Source: an uncultured Aquimarina sp. | GTDB lineage: Bacteria > Bacteroidota > Bacteroidia > Flavobacteriales > Flavobacteriaceae | Direction: 5' to 3' | DNA length: 64,000 bases | NCBI GenBank assembly: GCA_947498595.1 | Contig: CANMKX010000006.1 | Coordinates: forward strand, 142,517 to 206,516 | Notes under the pieces: model-generated | Seen by the model: only the letters and a program-made list of their open reading frames with translations | What the model was told of the DNA's origin: nothing | The model's database searches: none | Position numbers and translations under genes: made by a program | In this document: piece after piece, positions 53,511-62,339 of the stretch | How positions within the stretch are numbered: the stretch's first letter is position 1 | Layout of the letters: each line of letters opens with the position of its first letter

Positions 53511-55571
53511 ATGAGTACAGGACATATAGCAGTTAACGGAGCTACTTGTGAATGTCAATTTGGTAATGCACCAGATGACCTAGAGGTAATATCACAAAAT
53601 AAAGAGTTTATTAATGATAGTGCTGGTAGCAAAAAATTGGTAGCTAATACGATGGATATTGGGATGCCTTTTAAGGCGAAAACTTTTGGACAATGTAAGA
53701 TGCAGCCTACACCTTCGGGTTATTTGTCATGTATTCCTGCTATACAACAATGGCAAGACCCTTATGATAAGATAGAACTAGATAATGGGGGTAATATTCT
53801 TACCGAAAATAGCAAAGCTATTTGTAGTATTTCAGGTACTCCTTGTGTAAAAATTACCTGGCATGGACAAATAGGGCAAGGTAATAGTGAAAATGTAGCG
53901 CAAACAGATGAAGAAGTACAAAACCATCTTAACCCTTTGGTGAATATTAAAAAGATGGAAGTATCTGGTGATAATGATGTGATCGCAGAGGAAGAGGAAT
54001 GGAAAGAAAAAGAGCAAGAAGAGGTTGTATCTGTAACATCAAGTCTCTATATAAAAAATACATCAAGTCTTAAAACACCTTATTTAGATAGTACAGAAAA
54101 ATTAGAGTTTGAAAGTTCCAAACCTTTTATAGCTGGATTAAGAGGGATTTTTGGATGTGAGATAAAACATACAGCGGTTAAAGCATTGAAAAATGATTTA
54201 GAAAAAGGAGCTATTCCATTTCCTAAGTATGAAATTTTAAAAACGCTTTCTGATTCAGAAGCTGGGTTTTATCGTGATAAAACAATTTATTTAAATGAAA
54301 ATTTAATATTAAAAGCAGAAAAAGACCCCATAGCCTCCTGGTTATTATTTAGAGTAATGATAGAAGAGACAGGACATTATATAGATGACTTGTTACGTAA
54401 TGAATATGATGATATAGGTGGTGATGCTAGTGGGGATGAAGGAACATTGTTTGCATCCGATTTTATAGTTTATAACGAATTATTATTTAAAGATTTTGAA
54501 TATGCTACATTTAATATAAAAGACGAAAATGGAAACATAAGAAAATTTATAGCAAAGGTGAATGCCAATACACCTACTAAAAAACAAAAGGCAGAAGAAC
54601 TTGTATATGTTGAAGATGATACTGATGATCACGGTATTGTTAAGCTAAAATCAGGAGAAAAAGTTTCTGTTGAGTTTTTCAAAATCAGAGGTATGGGAGC
54701 CGTACATGAAAATATTACAAAGCAAGCTGCTGAAATTGCGGGTATAGTTTATGATTATATGCTTGACGAAGGTTGTGCTTGGCCAGATGCTCCTTGTAAA
54801 GATCCAGATTCTATAGAGACTTGCTATCCTAATATGTTAATGAATATGGATAATCCAAAAGGGAATAAGCTTGTATACAGAAGTCACAATGGAGATTTAT
54901 CATATTGGCATTCTATGGCGCCACCGGGTGATTATACTAATCAAGAAATTGTAGATAAAATAGTAAGTCAAGCTAAAGAATGGTATAAAAAAGCTTTAGA
55001 AGTTAAAAAAGAATACGAAGAAAAATCAAAATCTAAGAAAAAAGATAGTTATAAAGAAAAGGCTTCTCGATTTATGGATGCAGTAACTAGCTCTCCATTT
55101 AGTCGTGAATCTTATAATGTAAATAGGAAAAATTATTTTGGATTATTTCATATAGGTAAAATTTTACATATGATACAGGATTCTTATTCTGAAGCGCATG
55201 TATATAGAAATTCTAAAAATGAAATTATTCAAATACAATCTTACACAGAGCAAGATTCGCATAAACATGGAACAGCAGATGCAGTAGCTCAAAAAGGAAA
55301 AACCGGGGTAGGAGGATTTGGTAATTTAAACGCTTCTAATGAAGAAGTAAATGCTGTGCCAGGCGCTATAGATGCTAGAACAGCTTCAGTTCAAATTCTT
55401 TTATTTTTTAAACAAAACGCTTCCGAAAAAGAACTAGAAAACTATTTGAGATTTACAGTATATAAGTTTGGATATAAAGAAGATAAAGAAGACCCTAAAT
55501 ATGATGAGACTTTTGGAGCTAATAGAAAAGCAGGGGGAACATTAAATAAATTCAAATCAGATGAAAATTAG
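53511..55571 (+). CDS. PAAR-like (DUF4280) protein with zinc-phospholipase-C-like effector domain
   Basis: 686 residues. Residues 1-125: PAAR-like DUF4280 domain (GHIAVNGATCECQFG, FGQCKMQPTP, KAICSISGTPC), which would cap the VgrG spike. Residues 150-200: acidic linker. Residues about 205-330: a domain with IEETGHYIDD (285-293) and GDASGDEGTLF (304-314), resembling an EExGH...GDEG domain of cyanobacterial surface proteins. Residues about 395-640: VHENIT (398-403), WH (466-467), HMIQDSYSEAH (553-563) and HGTAD (586-590). The HxxxDxxxxxH spacing of 553/557/563 equals that of zinc ligands in phospholipase C. Likely a membrane-attacking toxin. The 208-residue gene overlaps its end by 11 bases. 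Confidence 0.8.
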   Translation: MSTGHIAVNGATCECQFGNAPDDLEVISQNKEFINDSAGSKKLVANTMDIGMPFKAKTFGQCKMQPTPSGYLSCIPAIQQWQDPYDKIELDNGGNILTENSKAICSISGTPCVKITWHGQIGQGNSENVAQTDEEVQNHLNPLVNIKKMEVSGDNDVIAEEEEWKEKEQEEVVSVTSSLYIKNTSSLKTPYLDSTEKLEFESSKPFIAGLRGIFGCEIKHTAVKALKNDLEKGAIPFPKYEILKTLSDSEAGFYRDKTIYLNENLILKAEKDPIASWLLFRVMIEETGHYIDDLLRNEYDDIGGDASGDEGTLFASDFIVYNELLFKDFEYATFNIKDENGNIRKFIAKVNANTPTKKQKAEELVYVEDDTDDHGIVKLKSGEKVSVEFFKIRGMGAVHENITKQAAEIAGIVYDYMLDEGCAWPDAPCKDPDSIETCYPNMLMNMDNPKGNKLVYRSHNGDLSYWHSMAPPGDYTNQEIVDKIVSQAKEWYKKALEVKKEYEEKSKSKKKDSYKEKASRFMDAVTSSPFSRESYNVNRKNYFGLFHIGKILHMIQDSYSEAHVYRNSKNEIIQIQSYTEQDSHKHGTADAVAQKGKTGVGGFGNLNASNEEVNAVPGAIDARTASVQILLFFKQNASEKELENYLRFTVYKFGYKEDKEDPKYDETFGANRKAGGTLNKFKSDEN

Positions 55572-56187
55572 AATTTTTAAATATATGATATACATAATTT
55601 TAGGAGTGCTTATTTTAACTGTAGCAGGTATTTATCTTTTAAGTATTCAAAGAGAGACGAAAAGAAGTGTAGAAAATATCGAAGTAGCAGAAGATATAGT
55701 AATTCAAATGATAAGAATCCATTCTCAAAAAAAATATTACGGAGGGCATGCTATGGGTTGGGGTGGCGGAGATGTCAAAAATGCTATAGAATTTGATTAT
55801 AATAAAATAAATTACATTCATAAAACCTCTTTTATTCCTGTAATTATCAAATTGTTTAAAGAACATTTTTATTTGGTCTATTATGATAGAGAAACAGATA
55901 TTCATAATACTACATATAGATTTTATAAATCAACTGAGAAAGGAGGTTTTAAAGAAATTGACTCTTCTGAATTTCCTAAACATTTGGCCGTCCAAAATAG
56001 ATTTTGGTCTAAATCAAGTGATACGCCTGAGGATTTAATAGGTTTAATACCAGAAAAAATGATAAATACAACAACTGCTTATTTATGGTATTTAATAGAG
56101 GGTAAACCTGAAAAATATAATTGGGATACTAGAATAGAATTTATAAAAGAATATAAAGAGAAATATTTCCCAAAGCTAAAAGAATAA
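55561..56187 (+). CDS. Membrane-anchored protein, candidate immunity protein
   Basis: 208-residue protein with one N-terminal transmembrane segment (about residues 6-29) preceded by Lys/Arg and a large extracytoplasmic domain. I do not recognise the family. Start overlaps the last 11 bases of the effector gene, an arrangement typical for toxin-immunity pairs, and a periplasm-facing anchor fits protection against a lipid-directed toxin. The role as immunity protein is inference from context. Confidence 0.7.
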   Translation: MKIRIFKYMIYIILGVLILTVAGIYLLSIQRETKRSVENIEVAEDIVIQMIRIHSQKKYYGGHAMGWGGGDVKNAIEFDYNKINYIHKTSFIPVIIKLFKEHFYLVYYDRETDIHNTTYRFYKSTEKGGFKEIDSSEFPKHLAVQNRFWSKSSDTPEDLIGLIPEKMINTTTAYLWYLIEGKPEKYNWDTRIEFIKEYKEKYFPKLKE

Positions 56188-56322
56188 AATTAATCCATCA
56201 AGAAAACGATAAATTATAAAGCATGTTTTCTACTGGAGTTATCGTACTTGCTTTTACTGAGGATAATGATAGCTTAATACTATAATAAATCAATAAAAAG
56301 ATATTAAAAGATTCGATAAATT

Positions 56323-59300
56323 ATGGGAAATGAAAATCAAATAAAAGTAGTTACCCCTGAGAATACTGTTGAAATAGATGAAGTAAATCATTTAATTACA
56401 TTTCAACCAGATAAAACAGTTACATTAAAGTTTGCCAATACAGAATGTCTAGCAGATGAAGAAGTAAAAAGTATCAGATGGGTGGCAAATATGTTTCATC
56501 ATAGTCCAGAGAATTCTAAATTACATAAAAGCCTTGAAGGACCAAAAGTGAAATTTAAAATTCCCTCTGTGTACTCTGGTGGCGGTTTAGGTTGGGTAGA
56601 ACCAGTATTAAAAGGGAAACAGCCCAAATTTAAAACAACAAACGGATTTTTTATTAATGCCATAGGACCTCGAAGTATTGATAAAATGGAGTGGAGGGAT
56701 ATACATGGAGCTATTATAAAAGAAGATAAATTCTTTAGCGAAGCGGTACAATTACATATTTATACTACAGGTTTATATGGACATGATATACAGATATGGT
56801 TGAAAGATATTAAAAATATAGACTATCAACTTGATTTAGATGAAGATGTAGAAAACCTAGATAATACTTTCGCAAAGTATTTTAACCGAGAAGTAAAAGT
56901 ATATACCAATCCAAAAAATACCAAAGAGAAGGTACAAAAAGTAATTATCGATATTCGTATTGAAAGGAGATGGATATACGCAGGAAATGAGTTAAATGTG
57001 ATCCCTATTGTTGACTGTAAAGTAAAAGGAGTAAAGAGAAAGATTTTTGAAGATATTTTAAAAGTTAGAAAACCAGAGCCTAACGAAAAAAATAAAGTAA
57101 ACCCTGCAACAAAATCAGGTAATAAACCTGTAATAGTTGGTGATATAGTAACGGATACAGCAGATTTTAAACCTTGTTTCTTTACAAAGATAGACGCTAC
57201 TTATAGTAAAGGAGATGAAGATACAACGGCTACAATTTACGATGCGAATAAGGGATTAAAACCAAAAAGAATGTCTTTTGCAGCTGTTGCAGGCCCAAGA
57301 CATGGTAGAAAGGAAGTAACCATAGAATTAAATGCAAATACAGAAAACTGCTTATTTATTGGAAATGAAAAACTGTATCATAAAGATAAGGTAATAAATC
57401 TATCTGAAATAGAAGAAGCTATTGTTGTAGAGTCTTCAAAAACTGATAAAGGATTTAGATTTAATAATAAAACTGATGATCCTAATTATCAAACTGAAGT
57501 AGCAGGATTAACCTTTGAAGAGGAAGATGGTAGCCATGGAGATAATAATGATAATAGAGAATTTAATGAAGATCATACTTCTTCAAGCCTAAGTTTGAAT
57601 ACTATTATTGGAGGAGTTAATAGGGTATCAGGTAAAGCATTTAATAAGCCTAAAAAAACATATAGTAATGAAGCTTGTTCTGATACTAAAGTTACAATAG
57701 AAGTACCTTATAAATATAGTGAAACTACCAAAAATGAGACATTAGGAGATGTTTTACAATATATCTGGCCAGCCAGTAAGTCTAATATACAACAGTATCC
57801 TATAAAAATAAATACTTGCAGGCAACCAGAAACAATAATTAATGTAGATGTATATCCAGATATTAAATGGACATTACAGTTTTGTTATAATACAGATCCT
57901 AAGGTTTTCAATGAAATCAGACGAAAACATAAAGATTACAAAGTCCGTATTGAGCAGATTGAGAACAAGGAGGATAGAGAAGGTTTTGAAGAAAAAATTA
58001 ATCGTCATGATGATATGGCAGAAAAATTTAAAGACCTAGAGAAAGAACTGGATAGTAGTCAAAAACGTATTGATAAAAAGAAGAAACAAGCTGAAAAAAT
58101 TAAAAACGTTGGAAAAAAGAAGATAATAAGACGACAACAACTTAATAATGCAACAGAGCAGCAAGAAGAATTAAATCAACTACGTAAAACGTACCAAGAA
58201 AAGCAAGAAGAACATCGTAAAAAAGCAGAAACTTATAGACAACAGAAAAAGAAATATAAGCAACAAGGTAAAACTGAAAGAAAGGCAGCTAAGAATTATC
58301 CAGGCTATAGCAAATCAAAATCAAAATTATATGATTTTGAAAATAATGTAGAAGAAGGTATTTCTGATATTGTATTATCGCTCTGGGCAGATTGGGATCG
58401 TCCAGCAGAACGTTTTGAAGTAACAGCATCGTATAGCAAGTATATTGAAATGCTAAAAACTATGCTAGCTCTAAAAAAAACAATAGGAAATCTTTTGCAA
58501 GGTAAACTCTTTCACAAAAAATCAGATACCAAGTCAAAGCTTAATAAAAAAGGAAAAGAACCCAAACCAGGTCATTTTGCTGCGATTAGAGAAGCTCTTA
58601 ATCCACCATTGGTGTCTTTTAATGTAGTGCCGCCATCTATAGCGTTGGCAGGTAGCTGGTATGCTGAAAATCCGAAAAGCCAACAGCAAAATGAAATAGG
58701 TACCAATATAGAATTTAATGCAGCCTTTGACCCCATTATAGGAGCAGAAGTCATCTTTAATTTTGCTGGTATGATCCGTAAAGGACTTCCTATAATCAAT
58801 CCGATTATGGCAATGATGGAATTAGGAGGGTTAGATGTTCGTTTTGACCTTACTGTCACGGGATCATTATTTGCAAAGGGGATGATTCAGTATAATACAG
58901 CTACAGGAGAAGGAAATTTAGCACCAGGAGAAATAAAAAAATTAACCGATAAAGAGGATGATTCACCATTAGAAATAGGAGGAACTATTGATATGGAACT
59001 CTATGTAGGTATACGATACGAGGGCATAGCACAAGCTTTTGAGTTTCGAGCAGCTATAGAGTTACAAACTTATGCATCGGTAGTTACAGGGGTAACCTTA
59101 TCTGGGTTCGTAGAATGGGTAGAAAATGACAAAAATGGAGCACCTGATGGAGTGTATCTTATCCCAAAACTTACGTTTCATGGACTAAAAGTAAATACCA
59201 AGGCTTCTGTTAAAGTTTCTCTTGAACGAGAAAAGAGTAAAGAACCTCTTTTTGATGTAAAAAAAGAAACAGGAGGTGAGTTTATATTAATGGATTCGCT

Positions 59301-59343
59301 AGAGAGTGTCTTAGATTTTAAAATCCCTTTGGTAACTTCGTAA
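56323..59343 (+). CDS. Large coiled-coil protein with beta-rich C-terminus, putative T6SS effector
   Basis: 1006-residue protein without signal peptide. Residues about 1-330 hold beta-rich, Ig-like repeats including VQLHIYTTGLYGHDIQIWLKD; residues about 430-520 bear TYSNEACSDTKVTIEVPYKY. Residues about 524-663 are strongly charged helix, a long coiled coil (many Lys/Glu/Gln). Residues about 720-1006 form alternating hydrophobic/polar strands rich in Gly (IGGTIDMELYVGIRYEG, TGSLFAKGMIQYNTATGEG) that resemble a barrel- or sheet-forming toxin end. No known domain recognised. It lies between the immunity candidate and a lipoprotein gene starting 14 bases on, suggesting a second toxin-immunity pair. 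Confidence 0.75.
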   Translation: MGNENQIKVVTPENTVEIDEVNHLITFQPDKTVTLKFANTECLADEEVKSIRWVANMFHHSPENSKLHKSLEGPKVKFKIPSVYSGGGLGWVEPVLKGKQPKFKTTNGFFINAIGPRSIDKMEWRDIHGAIIKEDKFFSEAVQLHIYTTGLYGHDIQIWLKDIKNIDYQLDLDEDVENLDNTFAKYFNREVKVYTNPKNTKEKVQKVIIDIRIERRWIYAGNELNVIPIVDCKVKGVKRKIFEDILKVRKPEPNEKNKVNPATKSGNKPVIVGDIVTDTADFKPCFFTKIDATYSKGDEDTTATIYDANKGLKPKRMSFAAVAGPRHGRKEVTIELNANTENCLFIGNEKLYHKDKVINLSEIEEAIVVESSKTDKGFRFNNKTDDPNYQTEVAGLTFEEEDGSHGDNNDNREFNEDHTSSSLSLNTIIGGVNRVSGKAFNKPKKTYSNEACSDTKVTIEVPYKYSETTKNETLGDVLQYIWPASKSNIQQYPIKINTCRQPETIINVDVYPDIKWTLQFCYNTDPKVFNEIRRKHKDYKVRIEQIENKEDREGFEEKINRHDDMAEKFKDLEKELDSSQKRIDKKKKQAEKIKNVGKKKIIRRQQLNNATEQQEELNQLRKTYQEKQEEHRKKAETYRQQKKKYKQQGKTERKAAKNYPGYSKSKSKLYDFENNVEEGISDIVLSLWADWDRPAERFEVTASYSKYIEMLKTMLALKKTIGNLLQGKLFHKKSDTKSKLNKKGKEPKPGHFAAIREALNPPLVSFNVVPPSIALAGSWYAENPKSQQQNEIGTNIEFNAAFDPIIGAEVIFNFAGMIRKGLPIINPIMAMMELGGLDVRFDLTVTGSLFAKGMIQYNTATGEGNLAPGEIKKLTDKEDDSPLEIGGTIDMELYVGIRYEGIAQAFEFRAAIELQTYASVVTGVTLSGFVEWVENDKNGAPDGVYLIPKLTFHGLKVNTKASVKVSLEREKSKEPLFDVKKETGGEFILMDSLESVLDFKIPLVTS

Positions 59344-59357
59344 TAAAATATAAGGGA

Positions 59358-60389
59358 ATGACTCATTTAAAAACATATATACTATTATTATTGATAACCT
59401 GTACCTCATGTGGACAGGAAATTACAAAACAAACTACTATGCATATACCCGATAGAACCATTCAAGATTTTTTAGATATATATAAAACCGTAGAGCATTA
59501 CGAGATAGAAACTCGACATTGGGTAAAGATTACCGTTGCTAATTGTAATTTTGAAGTATTAATTAATGATGAAAAAATGCATTTTTATCATGATATTAGA
59601 TATGGTGGGGTGATCAATGCCACCTATGCACCTATAAACCCTGCAATTGTTAAGGCGGGAAAACAAACCTTAAAAATACGAATGTTCCCTGGGTTAGATG
59701 AAAAGATTAAAGGACCTAAACCTATTTTAGATAATGCCCAAATCAAAGTGTCTATTGTGGCAGATGATTTTATAGAAGGTGAATCTACAGGTGAGTATAC
59801 TATTTTTAGCTGGGAATCTCCTACCGAAAAAAAGTTTATCAAAAAGTATAACAAAGAGATTCCTTATTTTACAAAGCCTGATTTACAATATTATGAGCAT
59901 ACAGCTGTTTTTGAAGTAGAAGTGCCTTATACTATTGAGAAATGGGGAAGTTCACAAGTATTATATACCGAAAATGCAGAGCAGCTAAAAAAATTAACCG
60001 AAGAGGTTATGGCAGCTTATATCGAAATGAAAGATATTTTTCAAAGGAAAGATGAAGAGCGCTTAGCAGCTGTATCATATAACAAAGAAAAGATAATTGC
60101 TCAACAATTATTTTTTACGAAGAAAAAATCTCATGAACGATGGGAGAATGATTATTTGATAAACTTTAATTCTAACGAACGAAGAGACCTTGAGATGCAA
60201 CCTATTGAAAACTTTAAAATAGTTTTTTATGGAAATGGTCGCTTAGTAGCTCTAGAACGTGTAGATCTTCAGTTTAGAGGTGAATCAGCTTTAATGTCTT
60301 ATTACAAAAATGAAAAAGGAGAAAGAGTATCACATTACAATTTTATACTTCATCGTCCAAAAAAAGGAGGTAAATTAGAGTCTATATAA
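59358..60389 (+). CDS. Lipoprotein downstream of the 1006-residue protein, immunity candidate
   Basis: 343-residue lipoprotein: signal peptide of 17 residues with lipobox TCTSC (Cys18 in LITCTSCGQ). The body is alpha/beta without a motif I recognise (VKITVANCNFEVLINDEKMHFYHDIRYGGVINATY, PYTIEKWGSSQVLY). It begins 14 bases after the large protein's stop, so they are probably translated together. As an envelope lipoprotein it may neutralise that protein in the periplasm; the role is inferred. Confidence 0.72.
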   Translation: MTHLKTYILLLLITCTSCGQEITKQTTMHIPDRTIQDFLDIYKTVEHYEIETRHWVKITVANCNFEVLINDEKMHFYHDIRYGGVINATYAPINPAIVKAGKQTLKIRMFPGLDEKIKGPKPILDNAQIKVSIVADDFIEGESTGEYTIFSWESPTEKKFIKKYNKEIPYFTKPDLQYYEHTAVFEVEVPYTIEKWGSSQVLYTENAEQLKKLTEEVMAAYIEMKDIFQRKDEERLAAVSYNKEKIIAQQLFFTKKKSHERWENDYLINFNSNERRDLEMQPIENFKIVFYGNGRLVALERVDLQFRGESALMSYYKNEKGERVSHYNFILHRPKKGGKLESI

Positions 60390-60511
60390 TTAATTTTATC
60401 TCTGTTTAATTGATTCTTTAATGTGTAAATGTCATAAAAAGAGAGTTTAAAGAATGAGTTGTTAAAAAAAAATGATATAACCTAAGCACGTCAGTAATTA
60501 TTATTTTAAAG

Positions 60512-61036
60512 ATGATTGAATCATACTATAATATCCCTATTGTCATATTTACGTTATGGATTTCTTACCGATTTTACAAACGTTTAAATGAGGATGAAAA
60601 TACTTCAATCTCGTTGGGGACAGGTTGTTTTGCGTTTGGAGCATTAGCATTATCATATTTAATTCTTGTTTATATGACTATTTTTCTTCTATTCTCAGAA
60701 TTAGAAACCTTATATGAAAATATCAGTATGGAACAGTATACCGCAAAAGTTAGCGATGTAAATTCGTATGAGAAAAAGTATAAAGGCAAAATAAGAACTT
60801 TTTACATTCCAACAATAAAATTCACTCCCCCAAAATCTTCAAAACCAATAGTTGAAAAACTTAAAAATGAGTCAAGAAAAAATATTGAAATAGGGCAAGA
60901 ATATAACGTTCTGTATGATTCAAAAACATCTAGAGTAATAGTAGCTTCAAAGGTAAGTGTCGTGTTAATTATAATAGGTTTAGTATTTTTATTTTTAATA
61001 ATTTATAGTCTATACTATATTTTTAGCAAACCTTAA
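60512..61036 (+). CDS. DUF3592-type membrane protein
   Basis: 174-residue protein: hydrophobic segments at about residues 8-20, 38-60 and 145-168 flank a beta domain (TAKVSDVNSYEKKYKGKIRTFYIPTIKFTPP, GQEYNVLYDSKTSRVIV). This two-helix-plus-beta arrangement matches DUF3592, which occurs widely among immunity-like and orphan genes of polymorphic toxin loci. It is the last full gene of the cassette; function unknown. Confidence 0.7.
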   Translation: MIESYYNIPIVIFTLWISYRFYKRLNEDENTSISLGTGCFAFGALALSYLILVYMTIFLLFSELETLYENISMEQYTAKVSDVNSYEKKYKGKIRTFYIPTIKFTPPKSSKPIVEKLKNESRKNIEIGQEYNVLYDSKTSRVIVASKVSVVLIIIGLVFLFLIIYSLYYIFSKP

Positions 61037-61235
61037 CTGCTTGATATGTTATGTCTTATGTTTTGTTTCATTGAACTGAGCGTTGTTTTTTGTGTATAAG
61101 TCACTATTAATTACATGGTATTCATCATAAGATAATCGATAAAAACTATTTTTAATATGATTTAATTATTATACCGAGCTCACTATGCAGTCTAGTCAAG
61201 AAAATTGATTGTGCTTGAGTTGATGTAATTACAAA
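61037..61235. other. Spacer between cassette and second repeat
   Basis: About 200 AT-rich bases without a recognisable frame, hairpin or promoter. It is not similar to the sequence preceding the first repeat. Confidence 0.4.
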
Positions 61236-61608
61236 AATGTATAAACCATAATTAACTTGTGGTAATATCGCGTATTTTTGTAAATGCCTTAAAATCTTTA
61301 CATTAAACTTTATTATTTGTTTTTTTATACTGTATTTTTATTCTAAATAAAATGATGTTTTAGATTTTTTCTTTCTTACAAAATGAGCTGACATAGTTAT
61401 AAATAATACATTGTATGTTTCTTTATAACTCATAGATGAATTTAATTATCTATTTATTCTTTTTTTGAAAGAAATTTTCCGCTTCGTCGTTTTGCACAAT
61501 CATTTTATATTTTTTAATACTAATACTAAAAGATAAAAAAACTAAAATTATGGGATCATTTAGAGTCTCTTTAGAAACTGGTGGAAAAGAATTTAACGTA
61601 TTATATTC
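61236..61608 (+). repeat. Direct repeat copy 2: tssD leader and first codons
   Basis: Homologous to 49806-50226 in the same orientation, diverged by substitutions and short indels. It keeps the -7 element TATTTTTG (61273-61280) and the first 20 codons of tssD; similarity stops at about 61608. Confidence 0.85.
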
Positions 61609-61684
61609 ACAAGAGAAAAACATTTACTCACTGCAAAAAAATGTTAACTCACACCATTGTAGTTCACCTTCTCCTTGTTTAATG
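61550..61684 (+). pseudogene. Truncated tssD copy
   Basis: Begins MGSFRVSLETGGKEFNVLYS, 17 of the first 20 residues identical to TssD at 50168, then diverges at 61609 to an unrelated 24-codon tail and a TGA stop at 61682. Only the start of the gene is left, so it is a remnant, not a functional tube protein. The join suggests a deletion or insertion. The complementary strand of the tail has a short open frame ending KQGEGELQW...CSE that may be a remnant of another gene. Confidence 0.85.
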
Positions 61685-62045
61685 ATAATTTCACAATAGA
61701 AAACATAAAAAATGATTGAGTGTTTTCTATAATCTTAAAAACAAATTCAAATATAGATATAGAATAGAGTTTTATAACTCTATAACTGAATTGTGTTTAT
61801 AACTTTTGATATACAGTTAGTCAGTGTTTTGCTTATTGGGTATGAATCAAATAAAAACGTCCCGTACTTTTTAAGATAATAAGCCTCTTAGAATGATAAC
61901 TATTTATAATCAGTGCATTAAGTTGTTGTTCATTAATCGAACCCAGGTTATTATAAATAAATAATCGAAGTGTTGCAATTGTCTTATTAAAATCATTAAA
62001 GACGATACCATTGCGAAAGATAATACAAAATAGATATAAAAAAAT
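61685..62045. other. Non-coding scar region
   Basis: No gene seen. A 10-base perfect inverted repeat, ATAGAAAACA (61695-61704) and TGTTTTCTAT (61720-61729), lies next to the tssD remnant and may be a terminator for a lost minus-strand gene. Confidence 0.4.
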
Positions 62046-62186
62046 ATGAATAAAATAGAAGAATCAGACACGATAATTATAGGAGCTTCACTCGCAGGAA
62101 GTTGTTTGGCAAGACAACTAAAATTGAAGCATCCTGATATGAAAATAACTGTTCTAGATAAGAAAATAAATATAAAGCTCCAATAG
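62046..62186 (+). pseudogene. Truncated N-terminus of a FAD-dependent oxidoreductase/halogenase-like protein
   Basis: 46 codons. The stretch DTIIIGASLAGSCLARQLK followed by ITVLDKK is the FAD-binding Rossmann start of halogenase/geranylgeranyl-reductase-like flavoenzymes, which normally run 400-600 residues. Here a TAG stop follows after residue 46 (INIKLQ), and the bases after it show no continuation in any frame. A truncated gene fragment beside the integrase, consistent with a recombination junction. Confidence 0.75.
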
Positions 62187-62339
62187 ATTTAAAAACACTG
62201 TAAGTAGCGTGTTTACAAGGAATATGTTTGTTTAGCGAATCCTATAGTATTCATTAAAATGCATAGAATTGCATTATTTTTTTAATAGATATTTAATATT
62301 AGATTGCCTTGATATAATTCATCAAACAACAATTATTTT
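62187..62339. other. Spacer upstream of the integrase
   Basis: About 150 AT-rich bases with no recognised element, other than the AT-rich leader directly before the ATG. Confidence 0.35.

Noticed and set aside
61921..61970. TTAATCGAACCCAGG resembles a tRNA T-loop on the minus strand
   Set aside because: The flanking bases do not form the 5-pair T-stem and no anticodon or acceptor arm can be drawn, so it is not a tRNA or a recognisable tRNA attachment site.
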